Assembly (NCBI RefSeq): GCF_001613425.1 | Contig: NZ_BDCI01000001.1 | Span: 1 to 64,000, forward strand | DNA: 64,000 nt | Direction: 5' to 3' | Source: Nocardia vulneris | GTDB lineage: Bacteria > Actinomycetota > Actinomycetes > Mycobacteriales > Mycobacteriaceae | Part shown: in pieces, positions 52,381 to 62,376 of the stretch | Position numbering within the stretch: position 1 is the first letter of the stretch | How the letters are laid out: each line of letters starts with the position of its first letter | The notes under the pieces: generated by a model | The model's database searches: none | What the model was told of the DNA's origin: nothing | What the model saw: only the letters and a program-made list of their open reading frames with translations | Made by a program: the position numbers and the translations under genes

Positions 52381-53607
52381 TCAGCCAGCGGCGAGCCGAT
52401 CGGGATCACCGACGAATGCGAGCTCGTATTTGTTCTGCCGGTATCCGTAGGCCCCCGAGGACAGGTTGGTGAACAGCGTCCAATCGGAGAGCTGCGGCGC
52501 GACGGGCAACAGGCCCTGCCGGCTGGTCCGACCGGGTTTCGGGCAGATGAGGTCCAATCCGGCGATCTGGGACAGCAGCGTCGCCGCGCCCTCGATGCGC
52601 TCGGTGAAGTTACCGATGCCCTGCAGCAGCGTGGTGCGATCGGCGGCCCAGAAGCCGTAGCGCTCATCGAAAGTGGCGGATTCGAGGGCGGCGGCGAAAT
52701 CCCGCTCGGTGCTCGTGGCGAACCGGCGCAGCTTCGCCAGCAGCACCGCGGGCTCCTTGGCCGAGGTCGGGCCGCCGTCCAGGACCCGCTGTGCGAGTTC
52801 GAGATACAGCTGCGCCTTCGCCGACATCCGCGCCAGCGCCTGCACCCAGGCGGGGTGCGTCATGCCGGTGCGGGCCCGGAACGTATTGCACTGCTCGACC
52901 GAGCCGTCGATGAACACGTTGGCGTTGGGCACGAAGGCGTGGTCGAGCTCGATGATCGCGTCCTGCTCGTCGAGCACGTCGATGGATTCGTCCGGAATCT
53001 CGTGTGCCCCACGGAAACCCGGACGTGCGTGCACCTTGACGCCGTCGCTGCCCGGCTCGATGGCGACGCACAGCGCGGTGGACGCCTCGGCCTGCGACAG
53101 CATGCGGTAGGGGTAGATCAGCAGCACGTCGGCGTACGGCGCGAGGGTGGCCAGCTGCTTGAAACCGCTCAGATAGATGCCGTCCGAATCTCGTGCCACG
53201 ACCCGCAGCAGATGGTGTTCGGAAATGCGCCCGCGTTCGGAGATGTCGGAAATCGCATGGGTGAGGATCGAATTGGCCGCACGGCACCCGCGATGGAACT
53301 CCTGCACGCGTTCGGCGTTTTCGCCGAAATGGGTGGCATTGGTGGCCCACGCGGAGACGATACCGGCCAGAAAATCGGGGCTGCGGCCGAGCAGTCCACC
53401 GCTGTAGGTCGCGAATCGGCGCAGTTGTCCGGCGTACTCGAAGAACTGATCTCTGGTCGCCGGCGGGGTCCAGATGCAGTCCCAGAACAATTTCAGTTCC
53501 GGATTGGTGCGCAGTCCGTCCAGGGTCTTTGCAAATGGCGTGCGATCGGTCGCCGCGCGCGCCGTCGAAATACTGTCGGTCGAGCAGGTGAGCTGCTGAG
53601 TTTCCAA
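52381..53607 (-). CDS. Group D flavin monooxygenase (HpaB-like), short N-terminus
   Basis: This is a 408-residue FADH2-dependent monooxygenase of the 4-hydroxyphenylacetate 3-hydroxylase (HpaB) family with an acyl-CoA dehydrogenase fold. Recognisable blocks are YSGGLLGRSPDFLAG, VVARDSDGIYLSGFKQLATLAPYA and AVLLAKLRRFA. It is about 70-100 residues shorter than typical HpaB and lacks the N-terminal GERVxDVTxHP segment. It needs a separate flavin reductase, not seen here. It is the first gene of the leftward operon, with AAGGAA before the ATG. It could hydroxylate an aromatic ring or an amine nitrogen. Confidence 0.82.
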   Translation of the reverse strand: METQQLTCSTDSISTARAATDRTPFAKTLDGLRTNPELKLFWDCIWTPPATRDQFFEYAGQLRRFATYSGGLLGRSPDFLAGIVSAWATNATHFGENAERVQEFHRGCRAANSILTHAISDISERGRISEHHLLRVVARDSDGIYLSGFKQLATLAPYADVLLIYPYRMLSQAEASTALCVAIEPGSDGVKVHARPGFRGAHEIPDESIDVLDEQDAIIELDHAFVPNANVFIDGSVEQCNTFRARTGMTHPAWVQALARMSAKAQLYLELAQRVLDGGPTSAKEPAVLLAKLRRFATSTERDFAAALESATFDERYGFWAADRTTLLQGIGNFTERIEGAATLLSQIAGLDLICPKPGRTSRQGLLPVAPQLSDWTLFTNLSSGAYGYRQNKYELAFVGDPDRLAAG

Positions 53608-53796
53608 TGGATTTCCTTAGCCTGCAACCCGGATAACTACCGTTGACGTGGTGTCCGGGCAGATGAGTAACCTTGCGGCTATCTGTGCTGCGGCCCGAGC
53701 GGTGTGTATACCCCTATGAATCAGGTCGAATGCATAGAAACCCCCCGCTCTCAAGATGGACAACCTGTAGCATGCCTCGCTCGCGAGAGTGCTGAA

Positions 53797-53816
53797 AACC
53801 CCCTGATCGGGGGGTT
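53797..53816. promoter_or_regulatory. Palindromic operator candidate between the divergent operons
   Basis: AACCCCC-TGATCG-GGGGGTT is a perfect 7-bp inverted repeat centred in the 470-base divergent control region. A further half-site AACCCCCC occurs near 53739. A regulator bound here could act on both operons; as RNA it would also form a hairpin. The rest of 53608-54077 has no credible gene. Confidence 0.5.
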
Positions 53817-53926
53817 GCCGTTGTCGCCGAAATGGCGAGAATGCCAGCCCGCCCGTGCGTGTAATAACTTCTGTCGCAACGCCTCTCATTCAACACCGCG
53901 CTTGTAGGAGTATGCGCCCGGCAGCG

Positions 53927-53955
53927 TTGCGAGGTGGGTGTGTCGGTGCTAGATT
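53927..53955 (+). promoter_or_regulatory. Promoter candidate for the PKS/hydroxymalonyl operon
   Basis: TTGCGA (53927-53932), a 17-base spacer and TAGATT (53950-53955) read rightward, giving a predicted start near 53962 and a leader of about 116 bases before the PKS. Confidence 0.5.
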
Positions 53956-54077
53956 CGGGCCGACGGGGGCTGAGCTTTCCCTGATTCGGGTGTCCGGCGA
54001 AAGCTTGTGACAAATTCGACCGGTAACCGACGCGGCGCGGGCCGGGCCATGACCCCGGTGGTTGAAGGGCGGTATTG

Positions 54078-57000
54078 GTGGAGACGAATCGGGTGGGGTC
54101 CGGTGCCGTCGATCGAGCGGCGATCGAAGAATGGCTGTCCGGAAAAATAGGGGAGATCGTCGGCGCGGATCCGGCGACGATCGATCGGACCACCACCTTC
54201 GCCGCGTACGGGTTGACATCCTCGGATGCGGTGGGCCTGTCCGGTGAATTGGAGGAGTGGCTCGACCGCAAGCTGCCGGAAACCCTGCTCTACGAGCATC
54301 CGACGGTGGCGCAACTCGGTGCGGCGCTTGCGGATACGGGTTCCGCCGTCGCGAGCACACCCGAACGACCGGCTGCCGCCTTCGCTGCCGGTGGACCACC
54401 CGACGAGCAGGACGCGATCTGCATCGCCGGGATGGCCTGCCGGTTCCCGGCCGGGGCGAACACGCCACAGCTGTTCTGGCGCAATCTCGCCGACGGCGTC
54501 GACGCCGCCACGGACGTGCCGCCCGCCCGCTGGGACGCCCGGCGATACTTCGATCCGGACCCGTACGCGCCAGGGACGGCGTACACCACCCGCGGCGCGT
54601 TCGTCGACGACCTCGCCGGATTCGACGCGCAGTTCTTCGGTATCTCGCCGCGTGAGGCCCTGCGCATGGATCCGCAACAGCGGATGCTGCTGGAAATCGC
54701 CTGGGCGGCACTCGAAGACGCTGCGATCCCCGCGGACCGGCTCCGGGCGAGCCGGACCGGTGTCTTCGTCGGCATGATGGCCGACAGTCGCTACGCGCAC
54801 CTGCTGGTGGACCGCGGCGGTCACGGCGAACTCGACGACCCGTACGTGGGGCTGGGCAGCGCCACCAGTGTGGTGGCGGGGCGGCTGTCGTATCTGCTCG
54901 ACCTGCGCGGCCCGAGCATGGTGGTGGACACCGCGTGTTCGTCCTCGCTGGTCGCGTTGCACTTGGCGATCAACAGCATTCGCACCGGCGAATGCGATCG
55001 CGCCGTGGTCGCCGGGGTCAGCGCGATCGTGCACCCCGACACCTATCTGCAGGCGTGCAAGATGCGAATGCTCGCCGCGGACGGGCGCTGCAAGACGTTC
55101 GACGCCCGAGCGGACGGTTTCCTGCTCGGTGAAGGCTGCGGGGCGGTCGTCGTCGAGCGGCTGTCCGACGTCCGGGCACGCCGGCACCAGGCCCTCGCGG
55201 TGGTGCGCGGGTCGGCCGTGAACCAGGACGGCACCAGCAACGGATTGACCGCGCCGAACCGAGCGGCACAGGTCGCGGTGATCCGGGCCGCGCACCGCGC
55301 CGCCGGCATCGACGCCGACAGCGTGGACTACGTCGAAGCGCACGGCTCGGGCACCCAGCTCGGCGACGCGATCGAGATCGCCGCGCTGACCGAGGTTTTC
55401 GGCACCGCGCGGGCGAGCGAACGGCCGCTGTACGTCGGCGCGGTGAAGACCGCCGTCGGCCACCTGACCGGCGCGGCCGGAATGGCGGGGCTGATCAAAA
55501 CCGTGCTCGCACTGCGCCGCCGGACCATCCCGCGCAACCTGCATCTGCGCGAACCGAATCCGGCGATCGACTGGGCGGCGAGCCCGGCTTGCCTGCCGCA
55601 CGAGAACATTCCGTGGCCGGACGCGCACGCGCACACCCCGACCGCCGGGGTCAGCTCGTTCGGATGGTCGGGCACCAACGCCCACGTCGTCGTGTCCGCA
55701 CCACCCACGCCGGTGCGCGCGGCCGACGAAGCGCGCAGGCACATACTGGCGCTGTCGGGGCGCTCGCCGCAGGCCGTGACCGCCACCGCGCATGCGCTCG
55801 CCGAGCACCTGCGCAGCCATCCGCGCCTGCACCCGGCCGACGTGGCGGCCACCTTCCAGACGGGTCGCTCGGCGATGCCGCATCGGGCTGCAATCCCGTT
55901 CGAAACGCTGCTCGAGGCAGCCGAGGCGCTCGACGAGGTCGGACGACGGGTGCCGGTGACGGCGGTACCGCACAGGCAGGCGCCGACGGTGCGCTTCGTC
56001 TTGCCCGGTACCGGCGATCAATTCGCCGGGATGGGACGCGACCTCTACCGGGCAGATCCCGTCTTCCGCGCGGCACTCGACCACTGCGCCGAGATCGCGG
56101 CCGTGCCCCTCGGCCTGGATCTGCGCACGGTCCTGTATCCGGACTCGGCACCCGCGCCGGCGGATCCCTTTGCCGCCCTGCGTAACCGGGGCGCGACCAC
56201 GCCCCCGGCCGACGAGCTGGTGTCCCGAACCGATCTTGCGCACGCGGCGGTGTTCGCGTTGAGCTTCGCCGCCGCGCAGCTCTGGCGCGATCGCGGCGTC
56301 GAGCCCACCGGTCTGCTCGGCTACAGCCTGGGCGAGTACACCGCCGCCTGCCTGGCCGGGGTGTTCGATGTGGAAGTCGCGTTGCCGCTGGTGGTGCGGC
56401 GCGCGCAGCTCGTCGCGGCCGCCGCGCCCGGTGCCATGCTGACCGTGGCCATGGGCGCGCACCGGCTCGCGGACTACCTCGGGCCGGATCTGTCCTGCGC
56501 CGCGGTCAACAGTCCGAACACGGTCGTCGTGGCCGGTACCGAGGCCGCCGTTGACGCGCTCGCGCAACGCCTCGCGGCCGACGAGATCGCGGCGCTGCGC
56601 GTGCCGACCACCCGAGCCATGCATTCGCACCTGCTGGAGCCGCTGCGCGCGGCACTGCTCGAGCTGTTCGACGGCATCGAGTTGCGCGCTCCGCGAATTC
56701 CGTTCGTGTCCAACGTGACCGGCACGTGGATCAGCGACGAGCAGGCGCGCGACCCGCATTACTGGGCCGAACATCTCTGCGCGACCGTGGTTTTCGATGA
56801 GGGCGTGCAGACACTCGCGGGCTCGGAATCGTGCGTGCTCGTCGATCTCGGGGCGGGCCAGCTCGTCAGCTTGGCCGCGCAGAGCCTGGTGCACTCGGAC
56901 GGCGCGCTGACCGTGCCGACGCTGCGCGCCGCAGCGCTGCGTGACCCGGACGATCGGGTGGTCGCCCGTACCCTGGGCCGGTTGTGGGCGGCCGGGGTGG

Positions 57001-58931
57001 ACGTGGACTGGTCCAAGGTCGGATCGGCGGGTACGTCGGTCTCGTTGCCGACGTATTCCTTCCAGCATCAGCAGTTCTGGCCGGACGCGCGCGCGGCCCG
57101 CCCGGTGCGCGAAGCCGGCCCGGCGAGCACCGGGACCATCGAGGTGCTCGAACCGCAGTGGGTCGCTACCCGAGTCGCCGACGGTGTGAACGAGCGCAGC
57201 GGCCCCTACCTGGTCTTCACCGATCCCGAGACGTGCAGCGCCGAACTGGCCCGGCACCTGGTCAAAGCCCTGGGCGGGGCCGACGTGGTAACCGTTTCTC
57301 CCGGAACGGAATTCGCGACGACCACGGCGGGCGGATATCAGCTCCGGCCCGGTGCATCCGGCGACTACGCCCAGTTGACGACCGCGCTGGCCGACCGGAA
57401 CCTGCTACCCCGCACGGTGGTTCACCTGTGGTCGGTGCAGGGGCCGCAGGACGATCCGATGTCCGCCGCCGGTGTCGGTGCCCATCGGCGGCTCGGCTTC
57501 GACAGCCTGCTGGCGCTGGCCGGGCACCTGAGCCGGCACTGTGTGGACGGCTGCCGGATCCTGGTCGTCACCGACCACGCGCAGACCTGCGACCCCGACG
57601 ACGAGCTGTATCCGGGCAAGACCACCCTCGTCGGACCCGCGCTCACGGTGGGACAGGAGTATCCCGGCTTGGCGGTGCGCACGTTCGACGTCCTCACCCC
57701 GGTCGAGGACGTGTCCGCCGCCTGGAGCGAACTCGCGGAATCGGTGGTCGCCGAGCTGGATTGGCGCGGCTCGGCCGCGGTCGTGGCCCGGCGGGGGCGG
57801 CGCCGGCTCGTGCAACGTTTCCACCCGCGCACGCTCGGCGAGCCCGAGCCATACCTACGCGACGGCGGGGTCTACGTGATCACGGGTGGAACGGGAAGTA
57901 TCGGTCTCCAGATGGCCGCCCATCTGGCGACGGCGGGGTCCGGGCTCAAATTCGTGCTGCTCGCCCGGACTCCGCTGCCGGATCTCGACGACCCGGCGTC
58001 GCGCGCGCAGGCGAGTGCGACGGCACACGAGCGTGCCGTCGCGGTGCGCGAGCTGGTTCGCGCGGGCGCGCAAGTACTGGTGCAGCCCTGCGATATCGGC
58101 GACCGCGCGGCGGCGGCCGCCGCGATCGCGCACGCCCGCAAGCGGTTCGGTCCGATCGACGGCGTGATCCACGCCGCGGGCGTGCTGACGCCCGACGCCT
58201 TCACCACCATCGAGGAGACGACCCCGGAACTCACCGCAGCGCATTTCCGGGCCAAGGTGGACGGCACGCTCGCGCTGGCCCACGCGCTGCGCGACGAGCG
58301 GCCCGACTTCGTCGTCCTGCTGTCCTCGATGTCGGCGGTGCTCGGCGGCATCGGCTTCACCGCCTACGCGGCGGCCAACGCCTTCCAGGATCAGTTCGTC
58401 GCGCTGCGCGGCCTGCCGGGCGGGTCCGCCTGGCGCACCGCGTGCTGGGACACCTGGCAGGCGACCGTGCGGCACGGTGAAAGGCCCGGCGTCGCAGCAT
58501 CGTTGGACACCTATTCGTTCACCCCCGCGGACGCGCTCGCGGTGTTCGACCGGCTGATCGCGGGCGGACCGCGGCGCGCGGTCGTCGCCGCGGGAAGCCT
58601 GCACGAACGCCTCGAGGCGTGGGTGCGTGCGGGCGATCCGTTCGACAGCGGCGTTGGGCCGGCGGCGGCACCGGACCACACGGTCGAGGACTATCGACGC
58701 GAACTCGCCGGGTTGTGGCAGGCGGCACTCGGGGTCGACCACGTGGGCCTGTACGAGAACTTCTTCGAATCCGGGGGCAATTCGCTGGTCGGCCTGCAAT
58801 TGATCAACGCGATCAAGAAGCAATTCCGCGTCGTCGTCCCGACGGTCGCGTTGTTCGAGGCCCCCACGGTCGCCGAGATGGCCGACTATCTGCTCACCGC
58901 GACCGCGCCGGAAAGGAAGTCACGGACATGA
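54078..58931 (+). CDS. Type I PKS module, ACP-KS-AT-KR-ACP
   Basis: This is a 1617-residue PKS. It starts with a carrier domain (S48 in YGLTSSDA), so a starter acyl or aminoacyl group can be loaded directly. KS has C287 (DTACSSSL), H422 (EAHGSGT) and H462. AT has the unusual nucleophile elbow GYSLGE (S750, Tyr replacing His), a [10 protein letters not shown] entry motif and a TRAMHSHL signature unlike malonyl or methylmalonyl types. KR has TGGTGSIG near 1269 and Y1430. The C-terminal ACP has S1569 (GGNSL). There is no TE in cis. GTG 54078 follows AAGGG by 8 bases. The atypical AT and the downstream genes point to a hydroxymalonyl- or methoxymalonyl-ACP extender. It heads the rightward operon. 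Confidence 0.92.
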   Translation: METNRVGSGAVDRAAIEEWLSGKIGEIVGADPATIDRTTTFAAYGLTSSDAVGLSGELEEWLDRKLPETLLYEHPTVAQLGAALADTGSAVASTPERPAAAFAAGGPPDEQDAICIAGMACRFPAGANTPQLFWRNLADGVDAATDVPPARWDARRYFDPDPYAPGTAYTTRGAFVDDLAGFDAQFFGISPREALRMDPQQRMLLEIAWAALEDAAIPADRLRASRTGVFVGMMADSRYAHLLVDRGGHGELDDPYVGLGSATSVVAGRLSYLLDLRGPSMVVDTACSSSLVALHLAINSIRTGECDRAVVAGVSAIVHPDTYLQACKMRMLAADGRCKTFDARADGFLLGEGCGAVVVERLSDVRARRHQALAVVRGSAVNQDGTSNGLTAPNRAAQVAVIRAAHRAAGIDADSVDYVEAHGSGTQLGDAIEIAALTEVFGTARASERPLYVGAVKTAVGHLTGAAGMAGLIKTVLALRRRTIPRNLHLREPNPAIDWAASPACLPHENIPWPDAHAHTPTAGVSSFGWSGTNAHVVVSAPPTPVRAADEARRHILALSGRSPQAVTATAHALAEHLRSHPRLHPADVAATFQTGRSAMPHRAAIPFETLLEAAEALDEVGRRVPVTAVPHRQAPTVRFVLPGTGDQFAGMGRDLYRADPVFRAALDHCAEIAAVPLGLDLRTVLYPDSAPAPADPFAALRNRGATTPPADELVSRTDLAHAAVFALSFAAAQLWRDRGVEPTGLLGYSLGEYTAACLAGVFDVEVALPLVVRRAQLVAAAAPGAMLTVAMGAHRLADYLGPDLSCAAVNSPNTVVVAGTEAAVDALAQRLAADEIAALRVPTTRAMHSHLLEPLRAALLELFDGIELRAPRIPFVSNVTGTWISDEQARDPHYWAEHLCATVVFDEGVQTLAGSESCVLVDLGAGQLVSLAAQSLVHSDGALTVPTLRAAALRDPDDRVVARTLGRLWAAGVDVDWSKVGSAGTSVSLPTYSFQHQQFWPDARAARPVREAGPASTGTIEVLEPQWVATRVADGVNERSGPYLVFTDPETCSAELARHLVKALGGADVVTVSPGTEFATTTAGGYQLRPGASGDYAQLTTALADRNLLPRTVVHLWSVQGPQDDPMSAAGVGAHRRLGFDSLLALAGHLSRHCVDGCRILVVTDHAQTCDPDDELYPGKTTLVGPALTVGQEYPGLAVRTFDVLTPVEDVSAAWSELAESVVAELDWRGSAAVVARRGRRRLVQRFHPRTLGEPEPYLRDGGVYVITGGTGSIGLQMAAHLATAGSGLKFVLLARTPLPDLDDPASRAQASATAHERAVAVRELVRAGAQVLVQPCDIGDRAAAAAAIAHARKRFGPIDGVIHAAGVLTPDAFTTIEETTPELTAAHFRAKVDGTLALAHALRDERPDFVVLLSSMSAVLGGIGFTAYAAANAFQDQFVALRGLPGGSAWRTACWDTWQATVRHGERPGVAASLDTYSFTPADALAVFDRLIAGGPRRAVVAAGSLHERLEAWVRAGDPFDSGVGPAAAPDHTVEDYRRELAGLWQAALGVDHVGLYENFFESGGNSLVGLQLINAIKKQFRVVVPTVALFEAPTVAEMADYLLTATAPERKSRT

Positions 58932-59770
58932 AATCGCTCGGAGTCATCGGTGCGGGCGTGATGGGCAGTGGCCTCGCGCAAGACCTTGCGGCACACGGCT
59001 TTTCGGTAGTGCTCGTGGATCGGTCGGCGGAACAGCTCGACCGTGCGGCGGCGGAGGTGCTGCGGTATTACCGCACCGGCCGCCTGTTCGGCCACGACAC
59101 CGAGAAGTACGGTGACCTGACCCAACGGGTGACCTACACGACCGATCTCGCCGATGTCGGGGCGGCGGAGTTCATCATCGAGAACATCACCGAGAACTGG
59201 GCGTTGAAGTCGGAGATCTATCCGCGGTTGGACCGGATCTGCCCGCCCGAAACGGTGTTCGCGGCGAATACCTCGTGCATTCCGATCACCAAGATCGCCG
59301 CGGCGACCACCCGGCCCGACCGGGTGCTGGGCATGCACTTCATGAATCCCGTGCCGATGAAGTCCACGGTGGAGGTGATCCGCGGCTGGCACACCTCGGA
59401 ATCCACCATCGCCACGGCGCAGGACCTGCTCGCCGGTCTCGGCAAGCGCGGCATCGTCGTGAACGACATGCCGGGTTTCGTGTCCAATCGGGTGTTGATG
59501 CTGATGGTCAACGAGGCGATCTTCCTGGTGCAGGACGGCGTGGCGGGCGCGGCCGAGGTCGACGAGATCTTCCGCTCCTGCTTCGGGCACGCCTCGGGTC
59601 CGCTGGAGACCGCGGACCTCATCGGGCTCGACACCATCCTCTACAGCATCGAAGGACTCCAAGAGTTCTACGGCGACAGCAAGTATCGGCCCTGTCCGCT
59701 GCTGAAGAAGATGGTCGACGCCGGACTGCACGGCCGTAAAACCGGTCAGGGCTTCTTCTCGTACTCCTGA
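58928..59770 (+). CDS. 3-hydroxyacyl dehydrogenase, FkbK-type (hydroxymalonyl-ACP pathway)
   Basis: This 280-residue NAD-dependent dehydrogenase has GAGVMGSG at residues 8-15, the ANTSCIPI and [17 protein letters not shown] blocks and the C-terminal [17 protein letters not shown] of 3-hydroxyacyl-CoA dehydrogenases. In the FkbH-K and zwittermicin-type sets this member oxidises glyceryl-ACP. The ATG overlaps the PKS stop by 4 bases, so stoichiometric coupling is likely. Confidence 0.87.
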   Translation: MKSLGVIGAGVMGSGLAQDLAAHGFSVVLVDRSAEQLDRAAAEVLRYYRTGRLFGHDTEKYGDLTQRVTYTTDLADVGAAEFIIENITENWALKSEIYPRLDRICPPETVFAANTSCIPITKIAAATTRPDRVLGMHFMNPVPMKSTVEVIRGWHTSESTIATAQDLLAGLGKRGIVVNDMPGFVSNRVLMLMVNEAIFLVQDGVAGAAEVDEIFRSCFGHASGPLETADLIGLDTILYSIEGLQEFYGDSKYRPCPLLKKMVDAGLHGRKTGQGFFSYS

Positions 59771-59816
59771 GCGCAGCCTCCGACTCCTTGCCCCCGCAAC
59801 CGACAGGACCGCAGAC

Positions 59817-60080
59817 ATGTTCTCCGATGCCCGTTCCGAACTCCGTGCATTCGTCGCCAAGCGCTTTCCGGCCGGTGAACTCCAGGACGACCGCGACATC
59901 TTCGAAAGCGGCTTCGTCAACTCGCTGTTCGCGATGGAGCTGGTCATGTTCATCGAACAGCAACTGGGCGAACGGATTCCGAACGACGAACTGATGCTGG
60001 ACAATTTCCGCACGGTGGACCGGATGCTGGCGCTGGTCGGCCGGCTCGGCGGCCGGGATGCGGCGACCGAGGTGGCGTGA
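59817..60080 (+). CDS. Free-standing acyl carrier protein, FkbJ-type
   Basis: This 87-residue ACP has the phosphopantetheine Ser in ESGFVNSLFAMELV. The F-V-N-S context is typical of carriers for hydroxy-/methoxymalonyl units, not of PKS ACPs. It should carry the glyceryl-derived C3 unit through the set. It starts 46 bases after the dehydrogenase and ends overlapping the next gene by one base. Confidence 0.87.
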   Translation: MFSDARSELRAFVAKRFPAGELQDDRDIFESGFVNSLFAMELVMFIEQQLGERIPNDELMLDNFRTVDRMLALVGRLGGRDAATEVA

Positions 60081-61204
60081 TGAGGCCGCGGGCGGAGATC
60101 ACGGCTTTCGTCGACGAGGTGGTGGCGCCGCGGGCCGCCGAGTTCGATCGCGCGGGCCGGATCGACGGGAAGATGGTGGGGGAGTTCGCCGCTCGTGGTC
60201 TGTGGGGCGCGGTGTTGCCGGAAGCCGACGGGGGCACCGGTGCGGGCATGACGGCGCTGGCCGAACTGCACGAGGAGATCGGGCGCGGCTGCGCGGCCAT
60301 GCGCAGCCTGCTGACCGTGCACTCGATGGTGCTCTACGCACTGGATCGCTGGGGCAGCGAGACGATGCGGCGCCGATGGCGGGCCGATCTGGTGGCGGGG
60401 GCCGCGCTCGGCGCATTCTGTCTCACCGAACCGGCCGCGGGCAGCGACTTCGCCGCGCTGCAAGCCACGGCCGTGCGCGCGGGTGACGAGTGGGTGCTGA
60501 ACGGGCACAAGCTCTGGGTCACCGGCGGCAAACTCGCCGATGTGCTGCTCGTTTTCGCCCGCACCGCGAAAGGCCCGGCGGCTTTCCTGGTGGACGCCGC
60601 AGAACCCGGCGTGCGGCGCAGTCCGGTCGAGCACGTCACCGGGACGCGCGGCAGTCAGGTCGCCGAGATCGTCTTCGAGCAGTGCCGGGTGGGGCCGGAC
60701 GCGATGATCGGACCCGAGGGGATGGGGCTCGCCATCGCCACCGGTGTCCTCGATATCGGCCGGTTCAGTGTGGCCGCCGGCTGTGTCGGTCTCCTGCAGG
60801 CCTGCCTGGAGGCCTGCGTGCGCTACGCGAGCACCCGCCGTCAGGGCGGCGTGCTGTTGCGCGAACACCAACTGGTGCAACAGATGATCTCCACCATCGC
60901 CACCAACACCAGGGCGGCGCGGTTGCTGGTGTGGCAGGCCGCCCGGCTGAAGGACGCGGGCAGCCCCGACACCATCATGGCGACCTGCATGGCCAAGCAG
61001 TTCGCCGCGACCGCGGCGGTGGCGGCCGCCAACGACGCGGTGCAGCTGCACGGCGCGCGTGGCTGCAGCGACGAGTATCCCGTCGCGCGGTACCTGCGCG
61101 ACGCCAAGGTCATGGAGATCATCGAAGGCAGCACCCAGCTGCAACACGTCCTGATCGCCACCGACGCGTGCCTGAATCGGGCGCGAGTCGTCGCCATTGA
61201 TTGA
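60080..61204 (+). CDS. Acyl-ACP dehydrogenase, FkbI-type
   Basis: This 374-residue acyl-CoA dehydrogenase-fold flavoprotein has AFCLTEPAAGSDFAAL, WVTGGKLAD and the catalytic-base segment MEIIEGSTQLQ. In hydroxymalonyl-ACP sets this enzyme works on the oxidised glyceryl-ACP. ATG 60080 overlaps the ACP stop (TGATG); GTG 60077 is an alternative. Confidence 0.87.
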   Translation: MRPRAEITAFVDEVVAPRAAEFDRAGRIDGKMVGEFAARGLWGAVLPEADGGTGAGMTALAELHEEIGRGCAAMRSLLTVHSMVLYALDRWGSETMRRRWRADLVAGAALGAFCLTEPAAGSDFAALQATAVRAGDEWVLNGHKLWVTGGKLADVLLVFARTAKGPAAFLVDAAEPGVRRSPVEHVTGTRGSQVAEIVFEQCRVGPDAMIGPEGMGLAIATGVLDIGRFSVAAGCVGLLQACLEACVRYASTRRQGGVLLREHQLVQQMISTIATNTRAARLLVWQAARLKDAGSPDTIMATCMAKQFAATAAVAAANDAVQLHGARGCSDEYPVARYLRDAKVMEIIEGSTQLQHVLIATDACLNRARVVAID

Positions 61205-61240
61205 TGCCGGCCGGATCTGCGCAGCGGGAAGGGGAATTCG

Positions 61241-62308
61241 ATGAACGCCGAGGTGCGCCAGCGCCCCCGTCAGATCAAATGTGTGGTCTGGGATCTCGAC
61301 CACACACTCTGGGACGGCGTACTGCTCGAGCAGGCCACCGTCACCGACCTCAAGCCCGGCATCCGGGAGACCATCAGCACGCTGGACGAACGCGGAATAC
61401 TGCATTCGATCGCCAGTCGCAACGATCCCGAACTCGCGCTCGCGAAACTCGCCGAACTCGGGATCGCCGACTACTTCCTGCACCCGCAGATCGGCTGGGC
61501 CGACAAGTCGGCGTCGGTGGCCGCCATCGCTCAGCGGCTCGATATCGGGATCGATACCCTCGCCTTCGTCGACGACCAGGCGATGGAACGCGACGAGGTC
61601 GCGTTCGCCCACCCCGAGGTGCTCTGTCTCGACGCCGAAGAGAGTGCGTCCCTGGCGGATCGGCCGGAGTTCCGGCCGCGGCACGTGACCGCGGACGCGC
61701 GCGCACGGCGGCACATGTACCGGGCGAGCATCGAACGCAGTGCGGCCGAACAGCGCTTCCCCGGCACCAACGAGGAATTCCTCGCCACCCTCGGCATGCG
61801 GTTCCGGATCAGCCCGGCCGCCGCCGCGGACCTCGGCCGGGCCGAGGAACTCGTCGTGCGGACCAATCAGCTGAACTCCACCGGAATCATGTACTCCGCC
61901 GCGGAACTCGCCGCCTGTGCCGCCTCCGACCAGTATCTGCTGCTGATGGCCGAGCTGGAGGACCGCTACGGCAGCTATGGACAGGTCGGTCTCGCGCTGG
62001 TGGAACGAGGAGACCGGGACTGGCGGCTGAAACTGCTGCTGATGTCGTGTCGCGTGATCTCCCGCGGTGTCGGCACGGTGCTGCTGCACCATGTGCTCCG
62101 GCTCGCGCAGCACCACGGTGCCCGACTGCTCGCCGAATACGTTGCCACGGAACGGAATCGCATCATGTACATCACCTATCGATTCGCCGGTTTCACCGAG
62201 GCGGGCGAACACGACGGTGTCACGCTGCTCGCCGCGCCGGCCGAGCCGCCCCCGCCGCCACCGGCGTACCTCACGGTCGAGACGCCCGAAGCGGGGGCCC
62301 GCCGGTGA
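61241..62308 (+). CDS. FkbH-like HAD-family glyceryl transferase
   Basis: This 355-residue protein has the HAD motif DLDHTLWDG (phosphate-handling Asp), SRNDPELALAKLAELGI and FVDDQAMERDEV, followed by a GNAT-like C-terminal domain, the normal FkbH layout. FkbH proteins dephosphorylate 1,3-bisphosphoglycerate and load D-glyceryl onto a carrier protein, the first step to hydroxy- or methoxymalonyl-ACP or to glyceryl-derived rings. A GGAAGGGGA ribosome site precedes the ATG. Confidence 0.88.
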   Translation: MNAEVRQRPRQIKCVVWDLDHTLWDGVLLEQATVTDLKPGIRETISTLDERGILHSIASRNDPELALAKLAELGIADYFLHPQIGWADKSASVAAIAQRLDIGIDTLAFVDDQAMERDEVAFAHPEVLCLDAEESASLADRPEFRPRHVTADARARRHMYRASIERSAAEQRFPGTNEEFLATLGMRFRISPAAAADLGRAEELVVRTNQLNSTGIMYSAAELAACAASDQYLLLMAELEDRYGSYGQVGLALVERGDRDWRLKLLLMSCRVISRGVGTVLLHHVLRLAQHHGARLLAEYVATERNRIMYITYRFAGFTEAGEHDGVTLLAAPAEPPPPPPAYLTVETPEAGARR

Positions 62309-62376
62309 GCGAACGTACTGTGCCACAGCGTGCCTCGCGCGTGACGGAACCGAGCGCGAGCGAGGTGCAGTCATGA
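62305..62376 (+). CDS. Possible 23-residue coupling ORF
   Basis: A GTG at 62305 overlaps the FkbH stop (GTGA) and the ORF ends with TGA overlapping the thioesterase ATG at 62373 (ATGA). The 23 residues (MSERTVPQRASR...) carry no motif. The exact double overlap would let ribosomes cross an otherwise 64-base gap, but chance is possible. Confidence 0.3.
   Translation: MSERTVPQRASRVTEPSASEVQS

Noticed and set aside
45217..53607. An indolmycin gene cluster
   Set aside because: The arginine oxidase and ATP-grasp parallels are real, but the ureohydrolase, GNAT, HpaB-like protein and PKS do not belong to that pathway, and no tryptophanyl-tRNA synthetase resistance gene is present.
53949..57257. A 1102-codon open frame on the minus strand
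   Set aside because: It is an antisense shadow of the PKS at 54078 and would also run into the divergent promoter region.
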